Shown: positions 1-7,667, counted from the first letter of the stretch. The stretch: 11,195 bases of DNA from Echinococcus granulosus (GCF_000524195.1 NW_020170428.1:1-11195); one strand, 5' to 3'. Numbers and translations: made by a program. The notes: generated by a model not told the origin, from the sequence alone.

Positions 1-1760
1 GGAATTATGCAAATACCTTTTCTGCTTTTACTGAAGTTCATTTAGGTAGCCACTGCTTTTAGTAGCTAGTTCGGATCGCTTTTGTTCTGCCCGGTCTTAT
101 GTGATCTGAGTATCGCCGTGATTTAAGTTTGGGTGTTTTTTATTCTTGATGGGAATCGGTGTCAGTCATTGCTTGTGCAATTTTGAAGCCTTTTGCGGAT
201 TTTGCTCTCATTTAACCCGTTTTAGGCGCAAATTATTTTGCTGAATAATGTGGGGTTGGCATTTTGGTGTTTTTATCTGCATTTGGGACCTGGCGCTCGG
301 GCTGGAAAGTCCCATGCAGCCGTAACTTCTACTTTACCCTTTTATACTCTTTATCGGGCACAATAGTCACTGTTTTTCGGGAGTAGATTCCAGGTGGTAA
401 ATTTACCAAATATCTATTTGAATAACAGAGGTACTAGCGTCGATCTGATTTTTGTCTGAACTTTTTTCCGACTGGGGACAGGTCTTGCGTGCTCCATTGG
501 TTCCGTGCGCTAGCAATCGTTTTGATTACGTTGAAACACGTACCATCCGTGTTGAAGTTGTCATACATTAGTGGTTTTATCGAAGATACGACCTCAAGGA
601 GAAGTGGCGTGCAAGGGAGAATAATGCAACCTCTGCATTCTGTGGGAGTTTACGTTAGGTGTCTGCACCTCGGTCCCCAGATAAGCCCAACGTCGTATTC
701 GAATGAGGCGATGACCTTGACGTTGTGTCGCTTGAACATCATAACGGAGAGAAACAAGGAAACTCAGAAATGAAAAAAATGCACTCGACCTGTCTTACGA
801 AACCTAAATTGATTCTATGCACTTACCTCAAAAATGGATAGTTTTTTACACCATTAATTAGTGGGGCTGGGTGGAAATTAGCCGAGTGAGTAGAAGTTAC
901 CAGTATTTTTCTCTAAAATATAGGTCAATTGCGAGAGCTTTAGGTATTTAAGTGAAAATGATAAACAGAATCTGCCCCCACATAAATTACGGTTTGTATA
1001 AACATACCAAGCGCACCATGAGGCCAGTTGCCAGGGTCCAATGTTCGGAATTGCTTCCATTACACGAACAGTTGTCATGGCTACGAACTCTAAATTTGGA
1101 TTTTGCAAATCCTAACACTTGAGGGGTGTGACGTGCCTTTGCTGCAGGTCAGAATTTTGCAGGATATGCAAAACTGTGTGGCCTTTTCATTCAATCATCA
1201 TATATGCATAAAAATGGTGCATGGAGAGATCACCGTCTTACCTTTACTGACAGCAAAGGGCAGAGGTATATTTACATACCAAACTACAAGTTGATTGGCT
1301 TAATGTTGATAGTTGGAAGCTAGTGTGGGGCCAGTGTCAGCTGTCAATTAGGCATGCCACACGAGTTTGCCACCGCGAAAGGATTCCTTTCGACTTGAGG
1401 TGGATTGCAAACATCTCTCACCTTGTAATTTTGCACGAATGTTCACCTGAAAGGTATAAATCACCTCTTTCCATGGTTTTAACATGACAGGAGTTGCTGA
1501 TTGGTTGGAATTGATGATTTGCATTGTGGATTAATGTTTGAATGCATAAATGTGTATATTTGTTTGGAGAAGATTCTATGCGTGTGTAGGGTAGGAAGTT
1601 TCACAATGAGCGATGAGGCTAAAATCGCCATTTTAACGCAAAATCACACTTTTTGACTTCGGTGTGATTGGTTGTGAGAGTTTCAGTTTTATAGACATAA
1701 AAGAAACTATTTTTGGAATTATAAGTGGATTGAAGAGTACCGACAAATAAATTGCCCAAA
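1..1760. other. Gene-free stretch, no recognisable feature
   Basis: Short open frames occur on both strands (489-773 +, 878-1108 -, 1103-1294 +, 1633-1845 -). Their translations show no domain, no repeat and no family I recognise, and the first begins at GTG rather than ATG. Three ATTGG (reverse CCAAT) motifs at about 1293, 1500 and 1667 are no more than expected by chance. The stretch is read as intergenic or intronic. Confidence 0.6.
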
Positions 1761-1784
1761 GATGGATGGGTGGATGAATGGATG
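1761..1784. repeat. Degenerate (GGAT)n microsatellite
   Basis: Six tetranucleotide units of the form GATG/GGTG/AATG in a row, with two interruptions. Confidence 0.85.
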
Positions 1785-1970
1785 CATAAATAGACCAACC
1801 AATCAACCAGCTAATCAATCCCCAAAGTAAACAATCAATAATCACACTTATGTTACTAGAACCCTGTGATATTTAAATGCATTTCTTAGGCACAGATGAC
1901 CTTAAGCCTTATTTTTCTCCTACCTGAAAGGCCGTTAACGCTTCCTTACGGCTCCAGCAGAGCCAGCTCC

Positions 1971-1995
1971 GCCAATCGGATTGGCCCATCGATGG
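1971..1995. promoter_or_regulatory. Two abutting palindromes, CCAAT-type and ATCGAT-type
   Basis: GCCAATCGGATTGGC (1971-1985) is a perfect 15-nt palindrome around a central G and holds two back-to-back CCAAT boxes. It is followed directly by CCATCGATGG (1986-1995), a perfect 10-nt palindrome. A GC-box-like CCCGCCCT lies near 2049 and TATATA at 2085-2090, so a plus-strand promoter firing near 2115 is conceivable. No coding frame follows: the first ATG, at 2156, opens only 14 codons. Confidence 0.35.
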
Positions 1996-2497
1996 AGGCA
2001 TGCTACCACAGCCCCAATCTCATCTCATCTCCCTCCACCTCGGCTATACCCGCCCTCTACGGGGAAAAGCAATAAATAGTTGTTTATATAGATTTATATT
2101 TATATGTGGTAGATCGTATTGGCTCACTCGTTTTCTGTGCAATTAGGAGAGGAAAATGTTTTGGCTTCCAGATAACGGACGGAATGGGGATAACTATTAA
2201 TAGAGCCGTTATATGCTAGCAACAGAGTCAAGACAATACCAACTACAGCCCTCACTGTTGAATAAATATTTTCTCCATTTTTTTTTCCAAAATGGAAAAT
2301 TTGACTTTCTCAAGGTTAGAATTTAGACAGTTGCCTTTATATCTCCGAAACAGTTGTTTCTGCCTTCTGGCCAACTCTCTACAAGGGTTATAAAGCAATG
2401 CCAGGAGAGGTGAAATTTGACACCACAAAGGGGAAAATAAAAAAGTCTCACCTGGCTCGATTGTTGCAGCCCCTACCGGAAAAATCCACCAACGTTT

Positions 2498-2505
2498 TAT
2501 CGATA
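2498..2505. promoter_or_regulatory. TATCGATA palindrome (DRE-like)
   Basis: A perfect 8-nt palindrome identical to the core of the insect DNA-replication-related element bound by DREF. A second, partial copy (TATCGAT) lies at 2588-2594. Function outside insects is not assumed. Confidence 0.3.
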
Positions 2506-2539
2506 GGGAAAAAACCCCTTTGATCTTACTCTGCTTTAT

Positions 2540-2571
2540 TGCGAGGCTTCAAAACCTCGCATCCGGATGCG
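2540..2571. other. Overlapping hairpin and palindrome
   Basis: TGCGAGG (2540-2546) and CCTCGCA (2555-2561) form a perfect 7-bp stem with an 8-nt loop. The last bases of that stem also begin CGCATCCGGATGCG (2558-2571), a perfect 14-nt palindrome. The two structures share 2558-2561 and cannot form fully at once. No RNA family recognised. Confidence 0.6.
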
Positions 2572-2595
2572 GGGGAGTTCACTAAACTATCGATC

Positions 2596-2616
2596 GGTTG
2601 ACTGAGTCATTCAACC
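2596..2616. promoter_or_regulatory. AP-1 consensus inside an inverted repeat
   Basis: TGAGTCA (2603-2609) is the AP-1/bZIP consensus, within the near-palindrome TGACTGAGTCA (2599-2609). Outside it, GGTTGA (2596-2601) and TCAACC (2611-2616) are perfect inverted arms. Confidence 0.35.
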
Positions 2617-2789
2617 CGGCCTCCTAATTATCGGCCTTTGCAGTGCACTCAGCGAACACGCATCAGCACAAGATTCAAATCATCTGGGCCAGTAAAATGA
2701 AGCATTAAAAGACATTAAGAAAAAAACCAAAAATTCTTGCTAACTTGAATTAAAACCTGTTTAGGTTTTTAAATGATCGCTTGTCCACA

Positions 2790-2809
2790 AAATTTTGGCA
2801 AATTTTGGC
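2790..2809. repeat. Exact 10-bp tandem duplication
   Basis: AAATTTTGGC occurs twice head to tail. A third, separate copy (with the following A) lies at 5217-5227. Confidence 0.8.
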
Positions 2810-3408
2810 ATTATATGAACTGGTTTAAATTCAAATTTTTAGTTTGTTGCATACGTTGAACTCGCACAAGCACTGCAATCATTTGCATGACGTATTTCAG
2901 ATTGAAGGATTCTCATCAATTATTTCGGCCTACAATGACGCCAAAGCAACGTCGGCCCCACCGCCTAGGCACTTGATAGCACTCCACCGACACCTTTACA
3001 AGTCCACCTCTCTTGACAAAGTGTGCAACAGTGCTAGCCTCAATCGTTGACAATTTCTTTCTTCGCTGATAGGTAAAGTCAAAAAGAAAGATTACTTCGT
3101 AAATACTACTGCCTAACATGGTCTTGTTTCCCAAGGCCAGCAACTGCCTCATTTCACAGGCCAAACAGCAGTCGGGGAAGGCAAAAAAAACAAAATACAA
3201 ACATTTGGGCTGTCGCCCAATCAGGCCACAAAACACACTCCAAAAGTACAACTGCCAAAACATATGCAATCCATCACATTCCTTGCAATTTTTGCTGTGG
3301 TAACTACCTCGGAGAGCTTTGCTACACCCGTGCCATTCGCCAGCCCAAATCGCACTCAAATCCAGTACGATTTTTAATTTGAGCTTAGGATCGCAAAGTC
3401 GACCACTG

Positions 3409-3430
3409 ATTGGCTAACCTAACAGCCAAT
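3409..3430. promoter_or_regulatory. Inverted CCAAT pair
   Basis: ATTGGCT (3409-3415) and AGCCAAT (3424-3430) are perfect 7-bp arms around 8 nt, followed by a GC-rich AGCGCCGC. The design resembles that upstream of the minus-strand gene at 7737-7757. No TATA box or convincing coding frame is attached. Confidence 0.35.
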
Positions 3431-3821
3431 AGCGCCGCTAGATTACCCTTTAAGTGGGTAGTTAGTGTCATTTTAGCCTCAACTGAGTGGGTGGAGTTTA
3501 TTTTTCAATATCTTTCAAAAAGACTACATTTTTTCTCTATTTTTATCACGTAATACGCAGACGTCATCATGTTGGTGGCGTATTATTCGCAATTATGGTG
3601 TACACGTAAGACTGCAAGGTAATCTGTCAGTCATGAGGAGATTTAGGGTGACGTTACCTTTTAAAGGAGTGGAATGAACGTTTCATTCCGGCAGTCAATC
3701 ACGTTTTTGCTTCCTACTTCCTCATGATTATGAGTGCGGAAAAGTACGCGCAAACTTCAACCTTACATCGAGAAGGCCCGTTTTTTTCGGTGTACTGTAA
3801 ATCTCCCACTTGGGTAGGGCT

Positions 3822-3831
3822 CCAATATTGG
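3822..3831. promoter_or_regulatory. CCAATATTGG palindrome followed by GGC repeats
   Basis: A perfect 10-nt palindrome made of two overlapping CCAAT boxes, followed directly by CGGCGGC. Likely meaning unknown. Confidence 0.25.
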
Positions 3832-4067
3832 CGGCGGCAACGGGTCGCTTTATTGTTACTTTTATGTTGTGAATCACATGTTAGAAGCAGGTGATCCCTT
3901 AATCCCGAAGATGAATCTTCTCCGCCCTGCCTCATCCCATCCACCGGCCCCTCTCCTCGTCGGTGCGATTCACTAGGGTGGGGCGCAGGAAATGCACCCA
4001 AGCAGAGAGAGGGGAACTTAATGGGCTTTAGGACATTAGCCCGCGCTTCACCTGACGGATCGCTTGG

Positions 4068-4075
4068 TGACGTCA
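4068..4075. promoter_or_regulatory. Perfect CRE (TGACGTCA)
   Basis: An exact full-length cAMP response element palindrome, the CREB/ATF binding consensus. The neighbourhood is GC-richer than average (CGCGCGT follows). No attached gene is recognised. Confidence 0.4.
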
Positions 4076-4560
4076 AATGTCGCGCGTAGAAGCACGCGTT
4101 TTAGCATTTTCGACTGGTGTGTTGGCCACGGGCTTGTGCAAACGAAGGAGATTTAACTTGCGCGCTGTATGCAGAATGTGCCGTTGAATACCTCCAACCC
4201 GTCCTCTGAACTGCTGACGCAAATTCCATCTTGACACTTACAAATTTGGTGTTCACGTCTTACCACTCGTATTTTTCTTTCATTAGGCATGTAAATTTAA
4301 CGGGTAATTTCTAAAGATGTTGAATTTTCTTCAAATTTAGGATGGGATAAAATAGGGGCTGTCAATTTTTTGGGGACCCGTTGCCCTTGTCACTTGATTA
4401 TGGGCGTTATGTGTCAGCAGTCTGCAAAACGTTTTGTTTCTGGAATCTATGTTATTTCAGATCGTTTATGCTCTCATTTGGTTGATTATTCTCCACTGTT
4501 TAGGATTCTAGTTATTTTCGGCATTTCATATTGTCTCCGCTTAAATGTCAGTCCTTCTCC

Positions 4561-4574
4561 GGGGGGGGGAGGGG
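4561..4574 (+). repeat. Poly-G run (G9AG4)
   Basis: Nine G in a row, an A, then four G. A likely length-variable homopolymer. Confidence 0.9.
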
Positions 4575-5183
4575 ACAATATCTGGCCCTTAATTTTGTCC
4601 TCCTCCCCGTTAAACGTTCGAGGAATGGGGAAAAGCGAAAGGGAGGGATGTAGAGATAAGGATGAAAGGCAAGACACGAGGGGGCAATATCCGGAGTGAA
4701 CAAAAGGGCTCGGAAATAAGTGCTTTTCGGCGTGGAAGAAATGGATTGGCTCTCTCCTAAGTGCATCCGTGTTGTGGCTAATCGAGAGGTCAAGGCCGTG
4801 CTTGGGGAAATGAGGCTGTGACAAGCAATGAACACTCACACGATTACCTTCTGCAGGAGCGACTGGAAACATGAAGGTTAGTTGGGTGGATGTCAGCCTA
4901 GGAATAGATGAGGTGGGAGGAAGCGGGCGCTTTGTGTTCACCCTCCACCCCCTTATCCATCCTTGCCCTATTTGTCCATCCCCCTTTCCATGTATCCATA
5001 GTTAGTTTATTCACTTAGCCACACATTAATTGTATCGTTGTGCCGACAGTAACTGATTGTACAATGTGATAATGAAGTTAAGCGGACTTACAGCAATTCT
5101 CTATGGGAGTCGCCTAAGCGATCCACACAAGATGGGTAGTTTTACTGATGCTAACAAAATCCAATTAAGCAGGACTGCTTTTG

Positions 5184-5198
5184 CCTCCTCCTCCTCCT
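5184..5198 (+). repeat. (CCT)5 microsatellite
   Basis: Five exact CCT units continuing into a pyrimidine-rich tail. Confidence 0.9.
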
Positions 5199-5256
5199 TC
5201 TTTGGCTTTTGAAATTAAATTTTGGCAGGTGTATTATCACTTAGTCATCTTGGATG

Positions 5257-5312
5257 CACACACACTCGCTCACATACACACATACACACACACACAGAGA
5301 GAGAGGGAGAGA
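5257..5312 (+). repeat. Compound (CA)n-(GA)n microsatellite
   Basis: Interrupted CA repeats switch at about 5296 to a GA tract. A similar GT-to-GA compound repeat lies at 9534-9580. Confidence 0.9.
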
Positions 5313-5840
5313 TGGTAAATACGCACATTTATAAGCAGCGAAGTTATTGAAAGTCTCACGCGCCAATGCTGCTGCCATCGTTGCTACGAGGCGATTGCAT
5401 ATCTGCTATGTGGTGGCACTTCTGTCCCACGTCGGTGACGCTTAGCTGGGTCAACCTCAACTTTTGTGCCCTTGAAAAACGGTTTGACACCTCTGGTGGT
5501 GGGGCGGAGGGGGCGCAAATATTCACAATTGTTTAGCTCTCTCAATTCGGTGTGGTTGTACCATGCCCCCCCCCCTCTTCCACCTTACCTCCGCCTCCCA
5601 CGGAAAGAAGGAAGCGATAAACTTGTCACGGAATGTAAAATTCATCCACTTTGTTGTCTCTATTGTGGCGTCACACAACTACCAAGCAGTTGAGAGGGTA
5701 GAAAAACAAATAAACAAAATAAAATATTTTAAAATTTTAACTAACAATTTTGTACGGATTAAATTGTATCGAATCCCACGCTGTGGCAGAGCGCAAGAGC
5801 GGAGGGGACGGCGGCGACGACGGTGGCGGAGGAACGCACG
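5313..5840. other. Gene-free stretch with G-rich, C-rich and AT-rich patches
   Basis: Contains a G-rich patch GGTGGTGGGGCGGAGGGGG (5495-5513, possible G-quadruplex), a C10 run at 5566-5575, an AT-rich patch with AATAAA-like words at 5704-5740, and a GGC/GAC-rich patch at 5800-5832. No exon is recognised. Confidence 0.5.
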
Positions 5841-5841
5841 A

Positions 5842-5881
5842 GCGTGCGCGCACACACTCGTACACACACACACACACACAC
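5842..5881 (+). repeat. Alternating purine-pyrimidine (CG/CA)n tract
   Basis: GCGTGCGCGCACACAC (5842-5857) and then GTAC followed by (AC)n up to 5881 alternate purine and pyrimidine with one short break. Such tracts are the classical Z-DNA-forming type. Confidence 0.85.
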
Positions 5882-5971
5882 CGCCTTCAGTCCGTTCACA
5901 GGACGGATCGATAATTATGTGCCCACGTGCTACCTCACCGTGGTATCCTATTGGAGGGTGCAGGCATGCAA

Positions 5972-6024
5972 GTGTGCGTGCGCACACACCGACGCACTGA
6001 TACAGTACACGCACGCATGCACAC
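5972..6024 (+). repeat. Second alternating tract with inverted repeat
   Basis: GTGTGCG (5972-5978) and CGCACAC (5981-5987) are perfect inverted arms around TG, and the whole 5972-5989 alternates purine and pyrimidine. Positions 6005-6024 alternate perfectly again for 20 nt. Confidence 0.8.
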
Positions 6025-6187
6025 CTCCGAGGGAGGAGAACGGCTCAAAATTTCCACCCTTTAAGAAAAAAACGCATTTTTTCCAGTTTTTTTTAGTCTT
6101 TTTTTTGCCTCTTCAACTCTGTTAGGTACAATTTGAAAAGAATAGTGAAACATCAAAGTAGGTCGTCTAAATGCAGTGTCTTTTCTG

Positions 6188-6214
6188 GTGTGCGTGCTTG
6201 GGTGCGTGCGTGTG
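6188..6214. repeat. GTGC/GTGT repeats in the distal 3' flank of the gene
   Basis: GTGTGCGTGC and GTGCGTGCGTGTG separated by a few bases. On the minus strand these would give CA/GC-rich RNA if transcription passes the ATTAAA at 6257-6252. Confidence 0.75.
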
Positions 6215-6219
6215 AATTT

Positions 6220-6299
6220 GAATGCTAGGGTTGATTTGTGCGTCTTGACAATTTAATGGAATGGCGTCGACTATACACATTGAAGGCATTTTGAATGCA
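6220..6299 (-). other. Proximal 3' UTR with ATTAAA polyadenylation signal
   Basis: Downstream of the TGA the minus strand carries ATTAAA at 6257-6252, about 43 nt after the stop. This is the commonest variant of AATAAA. No clear GU-rich element follows at the usual distance; the next stretch is CA-rich. The next exact AATAAA on this strand that I found is at 5011-5006, more than 1 kb on. A short 3' UTR is therefore possible but not secure. Confidence 0.35.
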
Positions 6300-7649
6300 T
6301 CAGGGGAACGGTGCGGATGTGGTGTTGAGGTAGAGGATGTCGGGCGAATTGTCCGGTGTGACGCTAGCCGAATCGCCGGTACTGCTAGCGGTGCGTGATA
6401 GCGGTGGTCGGTAGATGGAAAGCGGTGTGGATTGGTGAGGACTGCCACTGTTACGTATGTATTCGGCAGCTGCGTCAAAATTCCAATCCATCCTTTCAAG
6501 AATTCTCTCACAGGCAGATTTGGAGGCACAGCCCAGTCGACAAAGTAGCTCCACTTTAAGACGTTTTTGGGCTTTTTGGAAATTCCAACTTGAACCGATT
6601 AGAACAGCTCGACATTCATCTGACCTCGCGGTAGGCACTTGATTTTGCAACTTCTCGACTAGAGTTCGTTGAATGAGTCGTAGTACCTCTTTATTGCACT
6701 CAGATCGGCCTCTTCGAAGTTGGGTTGATCGAAAGTCCTCGCTTTGTACATTAGTTCCAGGTGAAGAGCAGGCTGAAGTGCCGGGCAGATTTTCGTAGTG
6801 TGAATGTCCTTCATTCCACAGTTTGGTTGATAAAGTAGTCGGTCTGCCGTCAGAATTGATCCCTGCATCCTGCCAACGTCTTAATCGCCTTTTAGGGGGG
6901 TTAATGACCCAATAATGAGTGTCACTAATCTTGACACCATTCTGTAACACAGGATAAATCTTAACCTCCGCATAACCATCGTCCTCCCCATCGTCGAAGT
7001 AGTTCAAGAAACTGCCATCCTCGGAGTAAACAGACGCAGCTAAGGAGACAATATCTACGGGGGATGAAGCTCTCACCTGACGAGATGATTCCAAAGTCTC
7101 TCGAGACTTCTCCAACGCAGCTTTGAGCCATGCTGGACGGGCTCTGGGTGGTGGTGGAGGAACAGTCACCTCGGCTTCCAACTCCGCGAGCATTGGATGT
7201 TCGTAGACGCTAGACAAATCATCGTCCTTTTCTCTTTCCTCGTCCTCTCCATCAAAGGAAAGTGAAGATGCAACTGTGTCCGTTTCTGAAACCACAGACG
7301 GTCTTGATTGTTGCTGCTGACAATGATTGTGCTTGCTAAAGGCGGTAGAAAGAGGATTTCTGTACGACTTTTCACTCTTCTCCGATTTGGTCAGACGACA
7401 GGAGTGAAAGAATAGTGATTTTGCTCGATTGAAGCCCTTAAAGTAGTCAGTTTTCACTTGCGGTGATTCAGGCCGTGCATCAGGCACTTTAGGCTTCTCC
7501 ATCTCTCCTCCTTTCGGCATTGACACCGTGCGTCGCAATCTCTCGAATACGCGGGCCTGGGGAGCGAGGAGGCTTCTCTCCTTCAACGAGTTGCCGGTCT
7601 CCTCAGAGGCGATGGAGAAGTCACGCTGAGAAATCCACTTTGAGCTCAT
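6300..7649 (-). CDS. Mig-6/ACK1-like adaptor with C-terminal UBA region (449 aa; possible last exon of an ACK1 gene)
   Basis: The frame runs from ATG at 7649-7647 to TGA at 6302-6300 without interruption. Visible parts in order: a basic 14-3-3-type site, RLRRTVSMP (37-45); a short poly-Gln and an acidic stretch (111-144); a proline-rich SH3 ligand, VPPPPPRARP (163-172); SVYSEDG (206-212); the Mig-6/ACK1 homology motif, with NGVKISDTHYW (237-247); and a UBA region (about 335-400) with DEC(344-346), W355, LKVELL (364-369), LG and MDWN (387-390). From memory, the vertebrate counterparts are NGKKVSSTHYY in Mig-6 and ACK1, and EEC..W..LKVEQL..LG..FDWN in ACK1. In those families the first motif docks on EGFR-type kinases and the UBA binds ubiquitin, affecting receptor turnover. 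No signal peptide or membrane segment is seen, so it is probably cytoplasmic. Whether the ATG is the true start is open, because a splice acceptor lies 6 nt upstream. Family assignment is strong; kinase-less status is inferred. Confidence 0.87.
   Translation of the reverse strand: MSSKWISQRDFSIASEETGNSLKERSLLAPQARVFERLRRTVSMPKGGEMEKPKVPDARPESPQVKTDYFKGFNRAKSLFFHSCRLTKSEKSEKSYRNPLSTAFSKHNHCQQQQSRPSVVSETDTVASSLSFDGEDEEREKDDDLSSVYEHPMLAELEAEVTVPPPPPRARPAWLKAALEKSRETLESSRQVRASSPVDIVSLAASVYSEDGSFLNYFDDGEDDGYAEVKIYPVLQNGVKISDTHYWVINPPKRRLRRWQDAGINSDGRPTTLSTKLWNEGHSHYENLPGTSACSSPGTNVQSEDFRSTQLRRGRSECNKEVLRLIQRTLVEKLQNQVPTARSDECRAVLIGSSWNFQKAQKRLKVELLCRLGCASKSACERILERMDWNFDAAAEYIRNSGSPHQSTPLSIYRPPLSRTASSTGDSASVTPDNSPDILYLNTTSAPFP
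6450..6647 (-). other. ACK1-type UBA region within the CDS
   Basis: Residues about 335-400. Two helical units each carry a Trp followed by a conserved Ala: W355-N-F-Q-K-A360 and D388-W389-N-F-D-A393. They are joined by LKVELLCRLG (364-373). This spacing and the LKVE, LG and DWN signatures match the C-terminal UBA of ACK1/TNK2 as recalled. Mig-6 proper lacks this domain. Known role in ACK1: binding mono- and poly-ubiquitin, linked to turnover of ACK1 and of EGFR. Confidence 0.85.
6894..6959 (-). other. Mig-6/ACK1 homology motif (EGFR-family docking segment) within the CDS
   Basis: Residues 231-252 read IYPVLQNG, then VKISDTHYW, then VINPP. Recalled vertebrate Mig-6 and ACK1 have ILPI..(N/D)G, KKVSSTHYY and LLPERP here. 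In Mig-6 the first Tyr of the pair (Tyr394) is phosphorylated and occupies the substrate cleft of EGFR. Here the first Tyr is kept (Tyr246) and the second is Trp (Trp247). The following PERP is replaced by a basic run, PPKRRLRR (251-258). Ser213-Phe214 and Tyr217 or Tyr226 lie roughly where Mig-6 has Phe352 and Tyr358 of its first docking segment, but that part of the match is weak. Confidence 0.8.
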
Positions 7650-7654
7650 GTTTG

Positions 7655-7667
7655 CCTAGAAATGAGG
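7655..7667 (-). other. Splice-acceptor-like site just before the ATG
   Basis: The minus strand reads CCTCATTTCTAG followed by GCAAACATG, so the AG lies at 7657-7656 and the exon would begin at 7655. The TAG of the acceptor is also the in-frame stop that closes the frame upstream. An exon starting here continues in frame as Ala-Asn-Met-Ser. It could therefore be the acceptor of a cis intron (joining an upstream ACK1 exon in phase 0), of a spliced leader, or a chance match. Confidence 0.45.

Larger units (their letters stand above)
2620..5180. other. Gene-free stretch with scattered motifs
   Basis: Several open frames of 95-151 codons lie here (2916-3359 -, 3714-4076 -, 4370-4699 +, 4486-4941 -). 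None has a recognisable domain; 3714-4076 and 4486-4941 lack an ATG start, and the last is composition-biased. Contents that stand out are the CCAAT inverted repeat at 3409-3430, CCAATATTGG at 3822-3831, a CRE at 4068-4075 and a G9 run at 4561-4569. Confidence 0.5.

Noticed and set aside
7..14. ATGCAAAT octamer (POU-type site)
   Set aside because: A single 8-mer at the window edge is expected by chance and nothing else supports it.
1874..1893. TAAATGCATTTCTTAGGC resembles the start of the miR-277 family
   Set aside because: No complementary arm is found within about 60 nt on either side, so no precursor hairpin can form.
2664..2690. AGATTCAAATCATCT looks like a tRNA B box
   Set aside because: No A box, acceptor stem or anticodon arm can be built around it.
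2916..3359. 147-codon minus-strand open frame, just downstream of a CCAAT pair
   Set aside because: Cys/Phe-rich translation with no domain or plausible composition; no TATA box; likely a chance frame.
3714..4076. 120-codon minus-strand open frame
   Set aside because: Begins at TTG, no domain visible; bacterial-style start has no meaning in this genome.
4364..4374. AATTTTTTGG looks like an Sm-binding site of a small nuclear or spliced-leader RNA
   Set aside because: No flanking stem-loops and no recognisable snRNA or leader sequence around it.
4486..4941. 151-codon minus-strand open frame
   Set aside because: Begins at GTG, is biased in Pro, Ser and Leu from CT-rich DNA, and overlaps other open frames; no family recognised.
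6065..6083. Stem plus T-run resembling a bacterial terminator
   Set aside because: The genome is eukaryotic; this is an A-run next to a T-run.
5563..6125. Overlapping frames rich in His-Thr, Cys-Val or Arg
   Set aside because: They are translations of CA and GGC microsatellites.
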